Source of the DNA: Imbricaverruca yamaguchii
Lineage: Eukaryota > Arthropoda > Thecostraca > Neoverrucidae
DNA length: 64,000 bases
Assembly (NCBI GenBank): GCA_034440575.1
Contig: JAOTOL010001476.1
Location: 27,501-91,500 of the forward strand
Direction of reading: 5' to 3'
Shown: in pieces, positions 41,492-52,584 of the stretch
Numbering within the stretch: position 1 is the first letter of the stretch
Layout: the number at the start of each line of letters is the position of its first letter
Notes under the pieces: generated by a model
Told to the model about the DNA's origin: nothing
Databases searched by the model: none
Seen by the model: only the letters and a program-made list of their open reading frames with translations
Program-made: the position numbers and the translations under genes

Positions 41492-41818
41492 GGGTGCCGA
41501 AATCCGATGTTTTTTTTTTTTTTTTTTTTTGGGGGGGTGGGGGTGGGTGTGTTGCAGTGGTTACTCTACCTCACCCTATTTCGGTATTCAGACCGCCCCT
41601 GAGTGGTCAGATGCACAACCGAAATGTCTCGAAAGTGTTCCTAAAATCCCGTGCTTTTTGTGGGTGAGGTGACTGGGTGGGTGGCACAAACAATTTCCGA
41701 ATTTTGGAAACCGAAAAATACGGTTGCCGAAATCCAACGATTTTTTTGGTGCTGGTGGGGAGGGGGGGTGCAGTGGTGCCTTCCTCACCCGTTTTCGGTG
41801 CCTCGGACCGCCCCCTGG
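41492..41818. repeat. Two diverged copies of a G/T-rich repeat
   Basis: The phrase CCGAAATCCRAYG + poly-T + GGTGGGGRGGGGGG + TGCAGTGGT..CCTCACCC..TTTCGGT..CAGACCGCCCC occurs at about 41492-41600 and 41728-41818, a period of about 235 bp. The first copy carries 22 T residues. Likely a tandem or nested interspersed repeat. Confidence 0.65.
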
Positions 41819-42865
41819 TTGTAAGAAAATTTCCCGACACTTCACTTTTACCCTCTAGTTTCCGCACCTACGATGCCCAGGATCTGATACACATGACCGC
41901 GCTAGATCTTGCTGACCGCAGGATCTAACCGTGAGAGCACAAGTTTTATGTGGCTCACATGACTGACTTTTTCGGAACGTGAGAACGCACTTTGTGCATG
42001 GTTCGCACCACCCGCGCGCCGCCTCCGAGCGTATCGTAATCGGATGACTGCCAGGTGATGAGGTCGGATCGCATGACGCGCGTGGAATTCAATGGCCACC
42101 CCTTAGGCACAATGTCGGTGCTGTCGAGCAAATGTGCTGCATGTGAGCGACCCCGATGTGGTTGGAGAACGGGTTCCGCCCAAGTCCTCTGTCGTCAATT
42201 GGTTTAACGTGTGAAGCGTGGATTTTAAAGTCGGGATATCATCGATTTTCGTGCGCTTAATCGGCTCGGTTTCAACCGGCGTAGCCTCGCAAACAAATGG
42301 ACTGATGGACACCAAACCGACACCGTGGTGTAGCCGAGATAATCTCCAAGCTCCGAAGTGCAAACGTTTTCGCCGTGCGTGGCACGTGCATCCAAAGGAG
42401 GGTAAAGAATCGCCGGCCGTTTTCATCGTTTTTTTTTCCGAATGGGTCTGGTGCTGGAAAACGGATAAGTGACTACACGCCGTTGTGTGCATTAGCTGGA
42501 TCCATGCACCGGGTACACTTTCCCCATTGACTATGGGCATCTACGGCATACCAGGGGTCAGCCAACGCGGCAAGAGTGACAAGTATCGTGACCCATAAAA
42601 CTGGCTCTTCTCCCCACTCCATCAACTTCTCGGTGAGGCCACATTTTGGATAAAAAGTGATATACACGCATTGCCCAAACGATTGTGATTCACACGATCG
42701 ATACCTTTAGATTTTCACCAACGAAACAGCTTTTCATACAATCAAGGATGTCTTGAAGCATTACAGAACATCATTTTCGGTCTTCCCAACCGGCTCACTG
42801 CATAGATGAATCGTTAGATTTGCTGGAGCCAACTTCATCGGTCGAAAATAATGCAAGTCGCACGT
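41819..42865. other. No supported gene
   Basis: A 145-codon open frame on the minus strand (42103-42540) shows no recognised domain, transmembrane segment or flanking splice signals. Nothing else stands out. Confidence 0.45.
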
Positions 42866-44190
42866 GCTACCACACCAACTAAGCTACCGTGTAAAGGATT
42901 TTATATAGGTGGATAAATCTTATGTTGTGTGCTGGGAAATACAAAGGTGCTACAAAATAATATAGAAATGAAGTCGGAAAAGGGCAGGACAGCTCACATC
43001 AGCTGAGGTCAGTTTAGGTCAGGTCAGGCCTCGTCCTGCTAGGTTAAATTAGATTTGGTGATATTCGGTTCGATTGGGTTTTGCTGTGTTGTGTTGTGTT
43101 GTGCTGTGTTGTGTTTGGTTAAGTTAGGCTAGGTTAATGCAGATTAGTTAATTTCGCGCTACCTCGGTTCACAACTGCTCGGAGAAGGGAAGTATTCTAC
43201 ACGGTCTGTATGTAAGTTATGCATACTTTTACGATCAGTGGCTCTTGCTGCCACGCCAGCCAGCTGCCGTAGGAATGATTTGCCAGGTGAATGTAACTTA
43301 CGCTGCATAGTTGGAATTGTAGCTATTTTATAGTAAGTACGGGAACAAGGTTTATAAGGAATATGTAGATGAAATTGGAAAATGGCAGGGCAAATCATAT
43401 CAAATACGGTCTGCTTACGTCAGGTCATGTCACCTCTGGTCCTGTTAGGTTAAGTTAGGTTTGGTGGTATTGGGTTAGGTTTGGTTGTATTGGGTTGGGC
43501 TGGGCTGGGCTTGGTGTGCTGGGCTGGGCTGGGCTAGGTTCGGTTAGTGTAGATTAGTTAATTTCGTGTTAACTCGATTCAAATCAGCTTGGGGGGATCC
43601 AACACGATTTATACTTAGGCTATGCATTCCTTATACTTGTACCATCAATCGCTCTGGCGCTACATGACCGACGCAGTCGATGCGCCCCGAAACTCCAATA
43701 ACAACGATCAATTGCTCGTGCTGCCACGCCAGCCAAGCTACCGTGAGAATGATTTTCTACGTGAATGTGAAACTTGAATACGCTGCCTACCGGGAATTGC
43801 AGCTGTGCTATAGGAAGCATAGAAATGAAGGTAGCCAAGAACAGAGAAGGTCGGCTCAAATGAGGTTTGCTTAGGTCAGGTCAAGTCCTGTTAGGTAGGT
43901 TAGGTTAGGCTGGGTTAGGCTATGTCAGGTTAAGTTATGCTTGGTCATGTTAGGTTAGGTTAGGTTGGGTTATGTTGGGTTAGGTTTCGCTTAGGTTTGG
44001 TTCAGTTTGGTTTTTTTTTTTTTCCCCAGGGGTGCTCCCCGTACAGGTGGTTACATTTCGTTTAGGATTGATTCAGTTTGACTAGGTTTGTTTAGTTTTG
44101 GTTAGGTTTGGTTAGATTGGGTAAGATTTGGTTTGGTTAGTTTAGTTTAGGCTAGTGATATATTGGTGTAGACTTGCCAATTTTGGGTGA
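42866..44190. repeat. Tandem 383-471 bp units with TTAGG-like tracts
   Basis: The phrase GCTRCCACRCCARCYARGCTRCCG starts units at 42866, 43249 and 43720. Each unit has a GGTCAGGTCA..TAGGTTAGG tract and a TAGATTAGTTAATTTCG block. The tract in the third unit (43890-44000) is rich in TTAGGTTAGG, close to the arthropod telomere repeat but irregular. The second unit is longer partly because a mini-element is inserted at 43655-43706. A poly-T run lies at 44011-44023. Confidence 0.75.
43655..43706 (+). mobile_element. Hairpin mini-element inside a tandem unit, 52 bp
   Basis: Reads GCGCTACATGACC...GTCGATGCGCC, then AAACTCCAATAACAAC. It is flanked by ATCAATCGCTC (43644-43654) and ATCAATTGCTC (43707-43717). 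The preceding tandem unit (near 43233) shows the uninterrupted site GATCAGTGGCTCTTGCTGCC. Its GCTACATGAC stretch is intermediate between the other mini-elements and the tRNA-SINE 3' body. Confidence 0.7.
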
Positions 44191-45023
44191 ACTCCACTCA
44201 AATCCGATCAGGAGCGAAATAGCCGGAATATATTTTGGACACACTAATATGGTAACGTGGTTGGTGTGCATGGAGTTGCAATGCAGGGTGGTTGTCTGGG
44301 CCGGAGACGGCGGTTGGCCGGCGTCTTTGTGATGGTGCAGATCATGCCACGGTGGACGAGGGCCGGCCAGGTCTTTGCTAAATCAGGTGGTTTGCACACT
44401 CTGCGGTTGTCTGCGCTCGAAGTCAACTTTCTCAATAAAACTATTCACTTTCGCCATAATCTCCGATTTTAACTCTAAAGGGCAAACATACAAAATTAAT
44501 AAGTAATCAAAAAGGGAAAAGTGACAAATTCCTCTGATGCGCCGTTTTGTTGCATTCCTATAGATAAGCAAACGCTGAAAGTTTCATTCAAATATCTTCA
44601 TCCGTTAAAGCGTGACGATTGGTTCAACTTTTTTGGAGGCGACCTCATTTGACCTTAACTAACTCGTTGATCCTGGATGACCTGACTTCAAAATTATGAC
44701 ACAACATGCCAAATTGATGTGGGAAAAGGTATGCTAAATTTTGGTGCGCTGCCGCGCGCCGTTCTTTCACAGTCTGCGGAAAGCCTTAGGGGGATCGTCA
44801 ACGACCCCCCCCCCCGGTACGGCGCGGTTTAACCAGCAATTTGCATCAATTGTTTTACCAATCGCCGATTTAAATACTACATCGTCGAGCATTTAGGAAA
44901 ATGCGCCAGTTTGACAATGTTTCGCTTATATTGGCAATCGTGCTCACATCACCTCACCACGCAAACAGTGCTTTATGTCGCATTCGAGTACAGACTTCTT
45001 GCGGCTACCTCTCTCCTTTTTTT
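44191..45023. other. No gene seen
   Basis: No supported gene. A G/C-rich patch at 44265-44410 contains short open frames without recognised features, and a C run is at 44806-44814. Confidence 0.5.
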
Positions 45024-45082
45024 GGGCGCTGTATAACCACTGCAGTTGATGCGCCCTAAAACCCAAATAACTAACTAACTAA
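45024..45082 (+). mobile_element. Hairpin mini-element with AACT tail, 59 bp
   Basis: Starts GGGCGCTGTATAACC, closes with GATGCGCCC (6-bp GGGCGC/GCGCCC stem) and ends AAATAACTAACTAACTAA. Flanks CTCTCTCCTTTTTTT (45009-45023) and CTCTCTCTTTTTT (45083-45095) are a near-perfect target duplication. Confidence 0.8.
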
Positions 45083-45955
45083 CTCTCTCTTTTTTGTAGC
45101 TGATGTTTGGAAAAGCATGCCAATAACGCATCGAGTACGAACAGCCAGACCAAAGGCAATCGAACACGTGCAATTGATAACACAGAAAATTATATTTGGA
45201 CTACCAAGCAGATGACAATCCTTAAGACCACAGAGAAGCGAGCCGATGAGCCGCGAAGCAGACCACCATATCCTCGTAGCGCCGGACGGAGGTCGGCGGC
45301 TCCGGCTATGAGCCAATGCTGGGTGTGAAACTCGACAGCCTTGGTCTTCAGAGCCGATGGCAGACCTCGAACGAAACGAAGGAATGTGTGCTGCGAATCA
45401 GGCCAATGTGCGACCGTGCAGCAGCGACAGGACGATAGCATGTTTTCCTTCGGACCGAGGAGGCCTACAGGAGCACAAGGAGAGGGGAGAAACACAACCG
45501 CCTGGCGCCTATGACCGATCTTTGTGGAATTATCAGCCTAATGGTGTCCAAACCGTAGCGATTTGATGGATGACGTAACGTGCGCGAGCTGGTAAACATT
45601 TTACGAACCGGACCCCCGAGCCCTGCCGAGCGGCCAGGCCCATGGCCGGAGGTGGCAAATCGTCGGTTGTGCAGGGCAGTCGATGAAAATATCACAATAA
45701 CTTTAATTATATCAGGTATATTGTCTTACAATTTTTAGCGTGAGGAAAGCCCGATGCATCGATTGCGTCCACCAAATTACATGTCATTCGGATCAGAAAC
45801 AAAGTTAGCCGGTTGGCTTCTAGAAACCGCTACCAATACGAATGAGGATAGAAGCGTCACCATTGCGAGGGTTAGGACTATATCCCATTGCATTTAAGAA
45901 TTTAGCGACCAGAGTAGGTGTATTTACATGCATCGATGCTGACTAAGAAACGCTG
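45083..45955. other. No supported gene
   Basis: Moderately GC-rich between 45200 and 45660, with several overlapping open frames of 70-100 codons on both strands. None shows a recognisable motif, so I cannot say whether this is a decayed element or unique DNA. Confidence 0.4.
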
Positions 45956-46150
45956 GGCCAATATACAATTTGGATTCCGAGAAACGTGTCTTGAATGAAT
46001 TCATCGCCCTGCAGCATCTCGCGCAAATTGATCGACCTGCCATCTGTTAACAAGAGGTGAACCAGATGTTTGTACGTCTGCCGGCTTGCCGCGCCGCCAA
46101 ATGCGATTAGGTCGAAAATGATTTCACGAGCATATTTTCGCGGAGACGGT
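45956..46150 (-). repeat. Conserved flank of the mobile minisatellite, copy 2
   Basis: The reverse complement aligns with 25101-25285, directly adjoining the array as in the first copy. On the minus strand a 71-codon frame reads MSTPSPRKYAREIIFDLIAFGG. The other copy has a broken equivalent (REIIFNLIVLA), so the element may once have coded there. Confidence 0.65.
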
Positions 46151-46519
46151 GTGGACATTGTGACCTGTGGACATTATGAACTGTGGACATTATGAACGCG
46201 TGGGTATTGTGAACTGTGGACATTATGAGCTGTGGAGCTTATGGACTGTGAAAGTTATGACCTGAAAGTTATTATGAAATCGTTGACATGAACTTGTGGA
46301 CGTTATGAACTTGTGGTACTTATGGAGCTGTGGACAGTGAACTGTGGATATTGTGACCTGTGGACAGTGAGAGCTGTGGACATTATGACCTGTGTACATT
46401 ATGAACTGTGGACATTGTGAGCTGTGGAAGTTATGAACATGTGGACATTGTGAACTGTGTACATTATGAGCTGTGTACATTACGAACTTGTGGACACTGT
46501 GAGCTGTGGACATTATGAA
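46151..46519 (+). repeat. 16-17 bp minisatellite (CTGTGGACATTATGAR)
   Basis: About 22 irregular units of CTGTGGACATTATGAAC, in opposite orientation to the array at 24590-25100. It stops about 20 bp before the GC-box of the CpG-island promoter. Confidence 0.9.
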
Positions 46520-46537
46520 TGCCCCCCGGTCTTCCAG

Positions 46538-46600
46538 CCCCGCCCCTCCGCCCCCCCCCCAACATCGGCTGCCAGCTGGTGAGGTTGCGCGCATGCGCAG
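46538..46600 (+). promoter_or_regulatory. CpG-island promoter with GC box and NRF1 site
   Basis: CCCCGCCCCT (46538-46547) is a reversed GC (Sp1) box and CGCGCATGCGCA (46588-46599) fits the NRF1 palindrome. DNA from 46530 to 47200 is GC-rich with many CpGs and no TATA box. The ATG lies about 270 bp downstream, so this looks like a housekeeping-type promoter. Confidence 0.6.
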
Positions 46601-46871
46601 TGACTGCCGCCCCGGTCTGTGCCGTCCCTCGGCCCGCCTCTGGCGTCTGACTGCGTCACAGAAGGCCAGGCCGGGCCGACTCTCCAGACTCAGCGTGGCG
46701 CGGGCGGCCAGATCGGCGGAGGGCGCGCCGGGACGCGTGGGTGCCGGCCAGCTGCTGCGGCGGTGACGATCAGCTGTCGCGGCGTCGCCGACCACCGCGT
46801 CGGGTGCGAAGTGGCATCCGATCGCCGCGCGGCAGACGGTGGAGTCAGTCAGCTGCTGGAGTGCCGTCGCC

Positions 46872-47161
46872 ATGACGACAGCCGAGCGCGCGCTGTACGC
46901 GTGCCGCGGCATCCTGGAGAACTCGGTCGCCACGCCTGAGTCGGATCCGCTGCTGTTCCGCGCGTGCATGTGCGCCAACGGTTGGCAGGCCGCCTGCGCG
47001 GGGATCGTGGCCGCAGAACGTCCGCGCACGGCCGTGCTGCCCGGAAGACCGCTGGTGCCGCTCTACGCCGTGCTCGTCATCATCTTCGTGGGTATCCTGG
47101 GACTCGTGTACGCGTACCGGAACCGGTCGCGGCTTCAGGAGCAGGCGGAGTCTCGTGAAAG
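46872..47161 (+). CDS. First coding exon of a small single-pass membrane protein
   Basis: ATG at 46872 in a good context (GTCGCCATGAC). It gives about 96 codons starting MTTAERALYACRGILENSV, then a Cys-containing stretch (RACMCANGWQAACAG) and a clear transmembrane segment (VPLYAVLVIIFVGILGLVYA, about residues 60-80). The segment is followed by a basic, polar tail (RNRSRLQEQAESRE), which predicts a cytoplasmic C-terminal side. A usable donor (AAAG|GTGCGG) ends the exon at 47161. The reading beyond it (SVTWCLSSC..) is probably intron and enters a minisatellite. The upstream CpG island carries GC-box and NRF1 motifs. I do not recognise the family. Confidence 0.5.
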
Positions 47162-47234
47162 GTGCGGTCTCGCACGTGCTGTCCCCCGGCTGCTGGCGTG
47201 GCGCACAGCTCGGTCGGTGTCTGTGACGTGGTGT

Positions 47235-47435
47235 CTCTCGTCCTGTCCCGTGATGTTCCTGTCTTGTCCTGTCCCGTGATGTTCCTGTCTCGTCCTGTCC
47301 CGTGATGTCCCTGTCTCGTCCTGTCCCGTGATGTTCCTGTCTCGTCCTGTCCCGTGATGTTCCTGTCTCGTCCTGTCCCGTGATGTTCCTGTCTCCTGTC
47401 CCGTGATGTTCCTGTCTCGTCCTGTCCCGTGATGT
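47235..47435 (+). repeat. 26-bp minisatellite, about 8 copies
   Basis: The unit TCCTGTCCCGTGATGTTCC + TGTCTCG is nearly perfect, with one shortened copy near 47395. It lies in the inferred first intron of the membrane-protein gene. Confidence 0.95.
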
Positions 47436-49153
47436 GAAGCTGGGTTTTCGCGTATTCTGGCTGGGTTGATTTTGCGGGTTAATACGATGGCGTGGAGGCT
47501 GGCAACGAGCCCATTAATATATGCATGCCTTTGGAGGCAGATTGCGGTGGGCGGGTCAACGGGACCGTTGTGCGGTGCAGGTCAGAACAGGAGCATCTCG
47601 AGTGTACAAGGCAAGTTGCAGGACCGTCCTATGCATGACCTCCCCCTGGCTCAGTGGGAGTGATCAAAGCATGCCTATTGAGAGGCCAAAGCAGCTGGTG
47701 GTCTCAACTTGGGCTGGACTATTGATCTCTCCCTTGACAAAGCTCCTATTTCCACCCCTGTGCGGAAGATCTGAAACCGCTGTACCAGTGAGCTGCTTAC
47801 ATATCCTTCCGGGGCGATTTTTGGCTACAGTTGCTATATGTATTTGTCGTTGTGATGGAATATGTACTCAGCAAATTTGTGCACACGACTAATTGCGTAA
47901 ACTTGGGAAGTTCCGGAGTAATGGCGGTGAGCACATGACAGTCCTTTCTTTTCATGCAACCGCTCATTGGGATTGTTAACGTTTGGTCCCGGCACAACGT
48001 AGGCATTCCCGATGTAGGCGCAAAATCACATCGTTGCAGACGCGCCCCTAAACAACTCATCATTATGACGTTCCCAATCATTGCGCGGGACACAATGGCC
48101 TTCCCCAGCTCTCTCCTCGCCAGTGTCTATATCCATGTGTACGGGCGAGGCGTGTCTATATCCATGTGTACATCCATGTGTACTCCGGATCCCGGGGATC
48201 GAGGCTCTCCGAATCCCAGAGATCGAGGATATTCTGGTCCCAGAGACGCCCATCTTGGCCTTCTGTGGGGTGAATAGTGTTTGTCGGTAAATGGTTTTAA
48301 CGGTTAGTGCCAATGACGTGGCAAAGCTAGTTTTTGCCAGCATTTTTTCCAACCCCGCCTTATAATGGCATTCTGCCAATCCGGACCCACACCTATGCCC
48401 AGCATTGCATCACGGAATTCATGTCCCGTAGAGAAGACGTATGCATGCATCAAATCTAGCTATCACTTCGAAAGATGCCAACAATACACATCAATTTTGA
48501 TTAAATGAGAATAGCAGCAGTTGTTAGCAAAGATTGCCATACCAATGTCCAAAAGGAGTATCGCAAACAAATGCATGAACTAATATAGTTGAATGCCTTC
48601 ACATTTCACGGACATGAGTTCAGGTAGCTAAGACCTGCTCCAGAAGGCCAAATCAAACTTCTTTTATGTCCCGGCTTCTACGTAAATTTTGCACTTCCGA
48701 AACAATGCCGCATTGTGCATAACATCTGTGGCTGTGCCGCCGCACTCATTCATTCCACGTACTGCAGGCGTGACGAAATATGACTAGGACACGAACGACA
48801 GGCGATCGAGAACGCTCCAGCACCGTCGTGTATGTGCTAAGCACGGCGTCACACACGGCGTCCCAGGGTCGGCGAACGCGACCTCGCGGCCCGATTGTTC
48901 CCCCGGCTACGCCCGTTATGCCGGCCGGACTACAACGCGCGCGGTCAAGGCTGTGGCAGGTGCCACGCCGACGCGTCAGGGCGCAATGTAGTCGCGGCAC
49001 GACTTCGGGAAAGTCTGACCTTCGATACGGCATGGAAAGTTGACCGATTACGACGAAAGTGTGCCGTGGAAGTCTCCTTGTGAAGAGGTCTACATAGTGT
49101 GTAGTACGTACCGCATTGGGCAAACCGGCTCCCACAGGCTGGCCGGTGTCAAG
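47436..49153. other. No supported gene
   Basis: No convincing exon. Near 48140-48240 there are short duplications (TATCCATGTGTAC three times; GATCGAGG twice). GC-rich DNA at 48790-49140 has open frames on both strands but no recognised domain. Confidence 0.45.
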
Positions 49154-50399
49154 CCGGACATGTCTGGGTATGAAGTGTAGGCAGACATGTCTGGGTATGA
49201 AGTGCAGGCGGACATGTCTGGGTATGAAGTGTAGGCGGACATGTACATGTATGAAGTGTGGGCGGACATGTCTGGGTATGAAGTGTAGGCGGACATGTCT
49301 GGGTATGAAGTGTGGTCGGACATGTCCGGGTATGAAGTGTGGTCGGACATGTCCGGGTATGAAGTGTGGGCGGACATGTCCGGGTATGAAGTGCAGGCGG
49401 ACATGTCCGGGTATGAAGTGCAGGCGGACATGTCCGGGTATGAAGTGCAGGCGGACATGTCCGGGTATGAAGTGCAGGCGGACATGTCCGGGTATGAAGT
49501 GCAGGCGGACATGTCCGGGTATGAAGTGCAGGCGGACATGTCCGGGTATGAAGTGTGGCGGACATGTCCGGGTATGAGTGCAGGCGGACATGATCCGGGT
49601 ATGAAGTGCAGGCGGACATGTCCGGGTATGAAGTGCAGGCGGACATGTCTGGGTATGAAGTGCAGGCGGACATGTCCGGGTATGAAGTGCGGCGGAAGTG
49701 GCGGACATGTCCGGATGAGTAGGCGGACATGTCCGGGTATGAAGTGCAGGCGGACATGTCCGGGTATGAAGTGCAGGCGGACATGTCCGGGTATGAAGTG
49801 TAGGCGGACATGTCCGGGTATGAAGTGCAGGCGGACATGTCCGGGTATGAAGTGCAGGCGGACATGTCCGGGTATGAAGTGTAGGCGGACATGTCCGGGT
49901 ATGAAGTGTAGGCGGACATGTCCGGGTATGAAGTGCAGGCGGACATGTCCGGGTATGAAGTGTAGGCGGACATGTCCGGGTATGAAGTGTAGGCGGACAT
50001 GTCCGGGTATGAAGTGTAGGCGGACATGTCCGGGTATGAAGTGTAGGCGGACATGTCCGGGTATGAAGTGTAGGCGGACATGTCCGGGTATGAAGTGCAG
50101 GCGGACATGTCCGGGTATGAAGTGCAGGCGGACATGTCCGGGTATGAAGTGCAGGCGGACATGTCCGGGTATGAGTAGGCGGACATGTCCGGGTATGAAG
50201 TGCAGGCGGACATGTCCGGGTATGAAGTGCAGGCGGACATGTCCGGGTATGAAGTGCAGGCGGACATGTCCGGGTATGAAGTGCAGGCGGACATGTCCGG
50301 GTATGAAGTGCAGGCGGACATGTCCGGGTATGAAGTGCAGGCGGACATGTCTGGGTATGAAGTGCAGGCGGACATGTCCGGGAATGAAGTGTGGGCGGT
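49154..50399 (+). repeat. 27-bp minisatellite, about 46 copies
   Basis: The unit is GGACATGTCCGGGTATGAAG + TGCAGGC. Each unit contains the self-complementary decamer GGACATGTCC. Left-end units carry variants (TCTGGG, ACATGTACATG), and a scrambled stretch lies at 49548-49730. As 27 is a multiple of 3, long repetitive reading frames arise in several phases on both strands. I do not regard them as genes. Confidence 0.95.
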
Positions 50400-50427
50400 G
50401 TCCTGCGTTAGCCATCTCCAGACGGTG

Positions 50428-51296
50428 GGGCTGGCATGGACCGGCCCTGACTGTGGCCATGGTCGGGCTGGCATGGACCGGCCCTGACTGTGGCCATGGT
50501 CGGGCTGGCATGGACCGGCCCTGACCGTGGCAGTGGTCGGCTGGCATGGACCGGCCCTGACTGTGGCAGTGGTCGGGCTGGCATGGACCGGCCCTGACTG
50601 TGGCAGTGGTCGGGCTGGCATGGACCGGCCCTGACTGTGGCAGTGGTCGGGCTGGCATGGACCGGCCCTGACTGTGGCAGTGGTCGGGCTGGCATGGACC
50701 GGCCCTGACTGTGGCAGTGGTCGGCTGGCATGGACCGGCCCTGACTGTGGCAGTGGTCATGGACCGGCCTGTTGGCAGTGGTCGGGCTGGCATGGACCGG
50801 CCCTGACCGTGGCAGTGGTCGGCTGGCATGGACCGGCCCTGACTGTGGCAGTGGTCGGGCTGGCATGGACCGGCCCTGACTGTGGCAGTGGTCTGGCTGG
50901 CATGGACCGGCCCTGACTGTGGCAGTGGTCGGGCTGGCATGGACCGGCCCTGACTGGGCGGTCGGGCTGGCTGTGACTGTGGCAGTGGTCGGGCTGGCAT
51001 GGACCGGCCCTGACTGTGGCAGTGGTCGGGCTGGCATGGACCGGCCCTGACTGTGGCAGTGGTCTGGCTGGCATGGACCGGTCCTGACTAGCAGTGGTCG
51101 GGCTGGCATGGACCGGCCCTTGACTGTGGCAGTGGTCGGGCTGGCATGAACCGGCCCTGACTGTGGCAGTGGTCGGGCTGACATGAACCGGCCCTAACTG
51201 TGGCAGTGGTCGGGCTGGCATGGACCGGCCCTGACTGTGGCAGTGGTCGGGCTGACATGGACCGGCCCTGACTGTGGCAGTGGTCAGCCCGACATG
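50428..51296 (+). repeat. 37-bp minisatellite, about 23 copies
   Basis: The unit is GGGCTGGCATGGACCGGCCC + TGACTGTGGCAGTGGTC, with single-base deletions and a few truncated units (50755-50785, 50950-50980). It starts 30 bp after the 27-bp array ends. Confidence 0.95.
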
Positions 51297-51407
51297 GTCA
51301 GCCCATGTTCGCTTTGACGATTTGATGTGATTTCAACGTAGCGCTCGACTTGAATTTCCTTTCGAATTCTACGTTTTCAAACGAAAAGCAATCTGAGTGC
51401 CAAGCCA

Positions 51408-51452
51408 AGGCCATGCTCCATAAAGCCTGAACAGCTTTATGGAGCATGGCCT
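51408..51452. repeat. Perfect 19-bp inverted repeat with 7-nt loop
   Basis: AGGCCATGCTCCATAAAGC (51408-51426) is the exact reverse complement of 51434-51452, with CTGAACA between. Similar in size to the hairpins at 6773-6816 and 40931-40982. Confidence 0.9.
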
Positions 51453-51829
51453 GGCCTGAGCAAAGCTTACTGCGCGGTCCCGAGCCCACCACCTGACCTG
51501 GCTGTCAGGTCAACAGCTAAATGCAAGCAGGGAATTTGACGCACCGACACGGCCACCTCTTTTCCGCATGACCAGCCGTTTCGGTTCAATTGACAACTGA
51601 CCTTCCGTAAAGGTCAGCTCGTGCAGCTACAATAATTATGACTTTCCAGGCCAACGGGCCGATCCTCCTCTAACTTTTTAGTTGGGTGTGGTGGGACGTG
51701 CCCTATCCTCCAGTCTGTTCAGTCTGTCCCTCTCCGGGCTGTCCAATCAGTGTACATTCGCTATTGCGTCAGCATTACTAGGGGAGGGGAGGGGGACTTC
51801 GGTTGGCTCGAATGGCGCTCCCGCTGTCG

Positions 51830-52584
51830 TCGGTGGACCTCGGTGGACGTCTGTGGACGTCGGTGGACGTCGGTGGACGTCGGTGGACGTCTGTGGACGT
51901 CGGTGGACGTCTGTGGACGTCTGTGTATGTCGGTGGACGTCTGTACGTCGGTGGACGTCAGTGGACGTCTGTGGACGTCGGTGGACGTCTGTGGACGTCA
52001 GTGGACCTCGGTGGACGTTGGTGGACCTCGATGGACCTCGGTGGACGTCGGTGGACGTCGGTGGACGTCTGTGGACGTCGGTGGACCTCGGTGGACGTCG
52101 GTGGACGTCTGTGGACGTCGGTGGACGTCTGTGGACGTCGGTGGACGTCGGTGGACGTCGGTGGACGTCGGTGGACGTCTGTGGACGTCGGTGGACGTCG
52201 GTGGACGTCGGTGGACGTCGGTGGACGTCGGTGGACGTCGGTGGACGTCGGTGGACGTCTGTGACGTCGGTGGACGTCGGTGGACGTCTGTGGACGTCTG
52301 TGGACGTCGGTGGACGTCGGTGGACGTCGGTGGACGTTGTGGACGTCGTGGACGTCGGTGGACGTCTGTGGACGTCGGTGGACGTCGGTGGACGTCGGTG
52401 GACGTCGGTGGACGTCTGTGGACGTCGTGGACGTGGACCTCGGTGGACGTCGGTGGACGTCTGTGGACGTCGGTGGACGTCTGTGGACGTCGGTGGACGT
52501 CTGTGGACGTCGGTGGACGTCGGTGGACGTCGGTGGACGTCTGTGGACGTCTGTGGACGTCGGTGGACGTCGGTGGACGTCGGT
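51830..52584 (+). repeat. 10-bp minisatellite (TCGGTGGACG), about 75 copies
   Basis: Units TCGGTGGACG and TCTGTGGACG alternate irregularly, with occasional TCAGTGGACC and deletions near 52330-52440. Each unit contributes GGACGTC. The sequence lacks stop codons in most phases, which explains the long VDVGGRRWTS-type frames on both strands. Confidence 0.95.

Noticed and set aside
42103..42540. 145-codon open frame on the minus strand
   Set aside because: No motif or context support.
49020..49150. GIY-YIG endonuclease fragment of a Penelope-like element (SPCEEVYI..YRIGQTGS on the plus strand)
   Set aside because: The resemblance is confined to about 20 residues with an insertion in the motif, and no reverse transcriptase lies upstream.
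48746..51221. Very long open frames (up to 636 codons) with HFIPGHVRL, SYPDMSACT or HASPTTATV repeats
   Set aside because: They are translations of the 27-bp and 37-bp minisatellites in several frames on both strands, without start context, splice signals or a unique domain.
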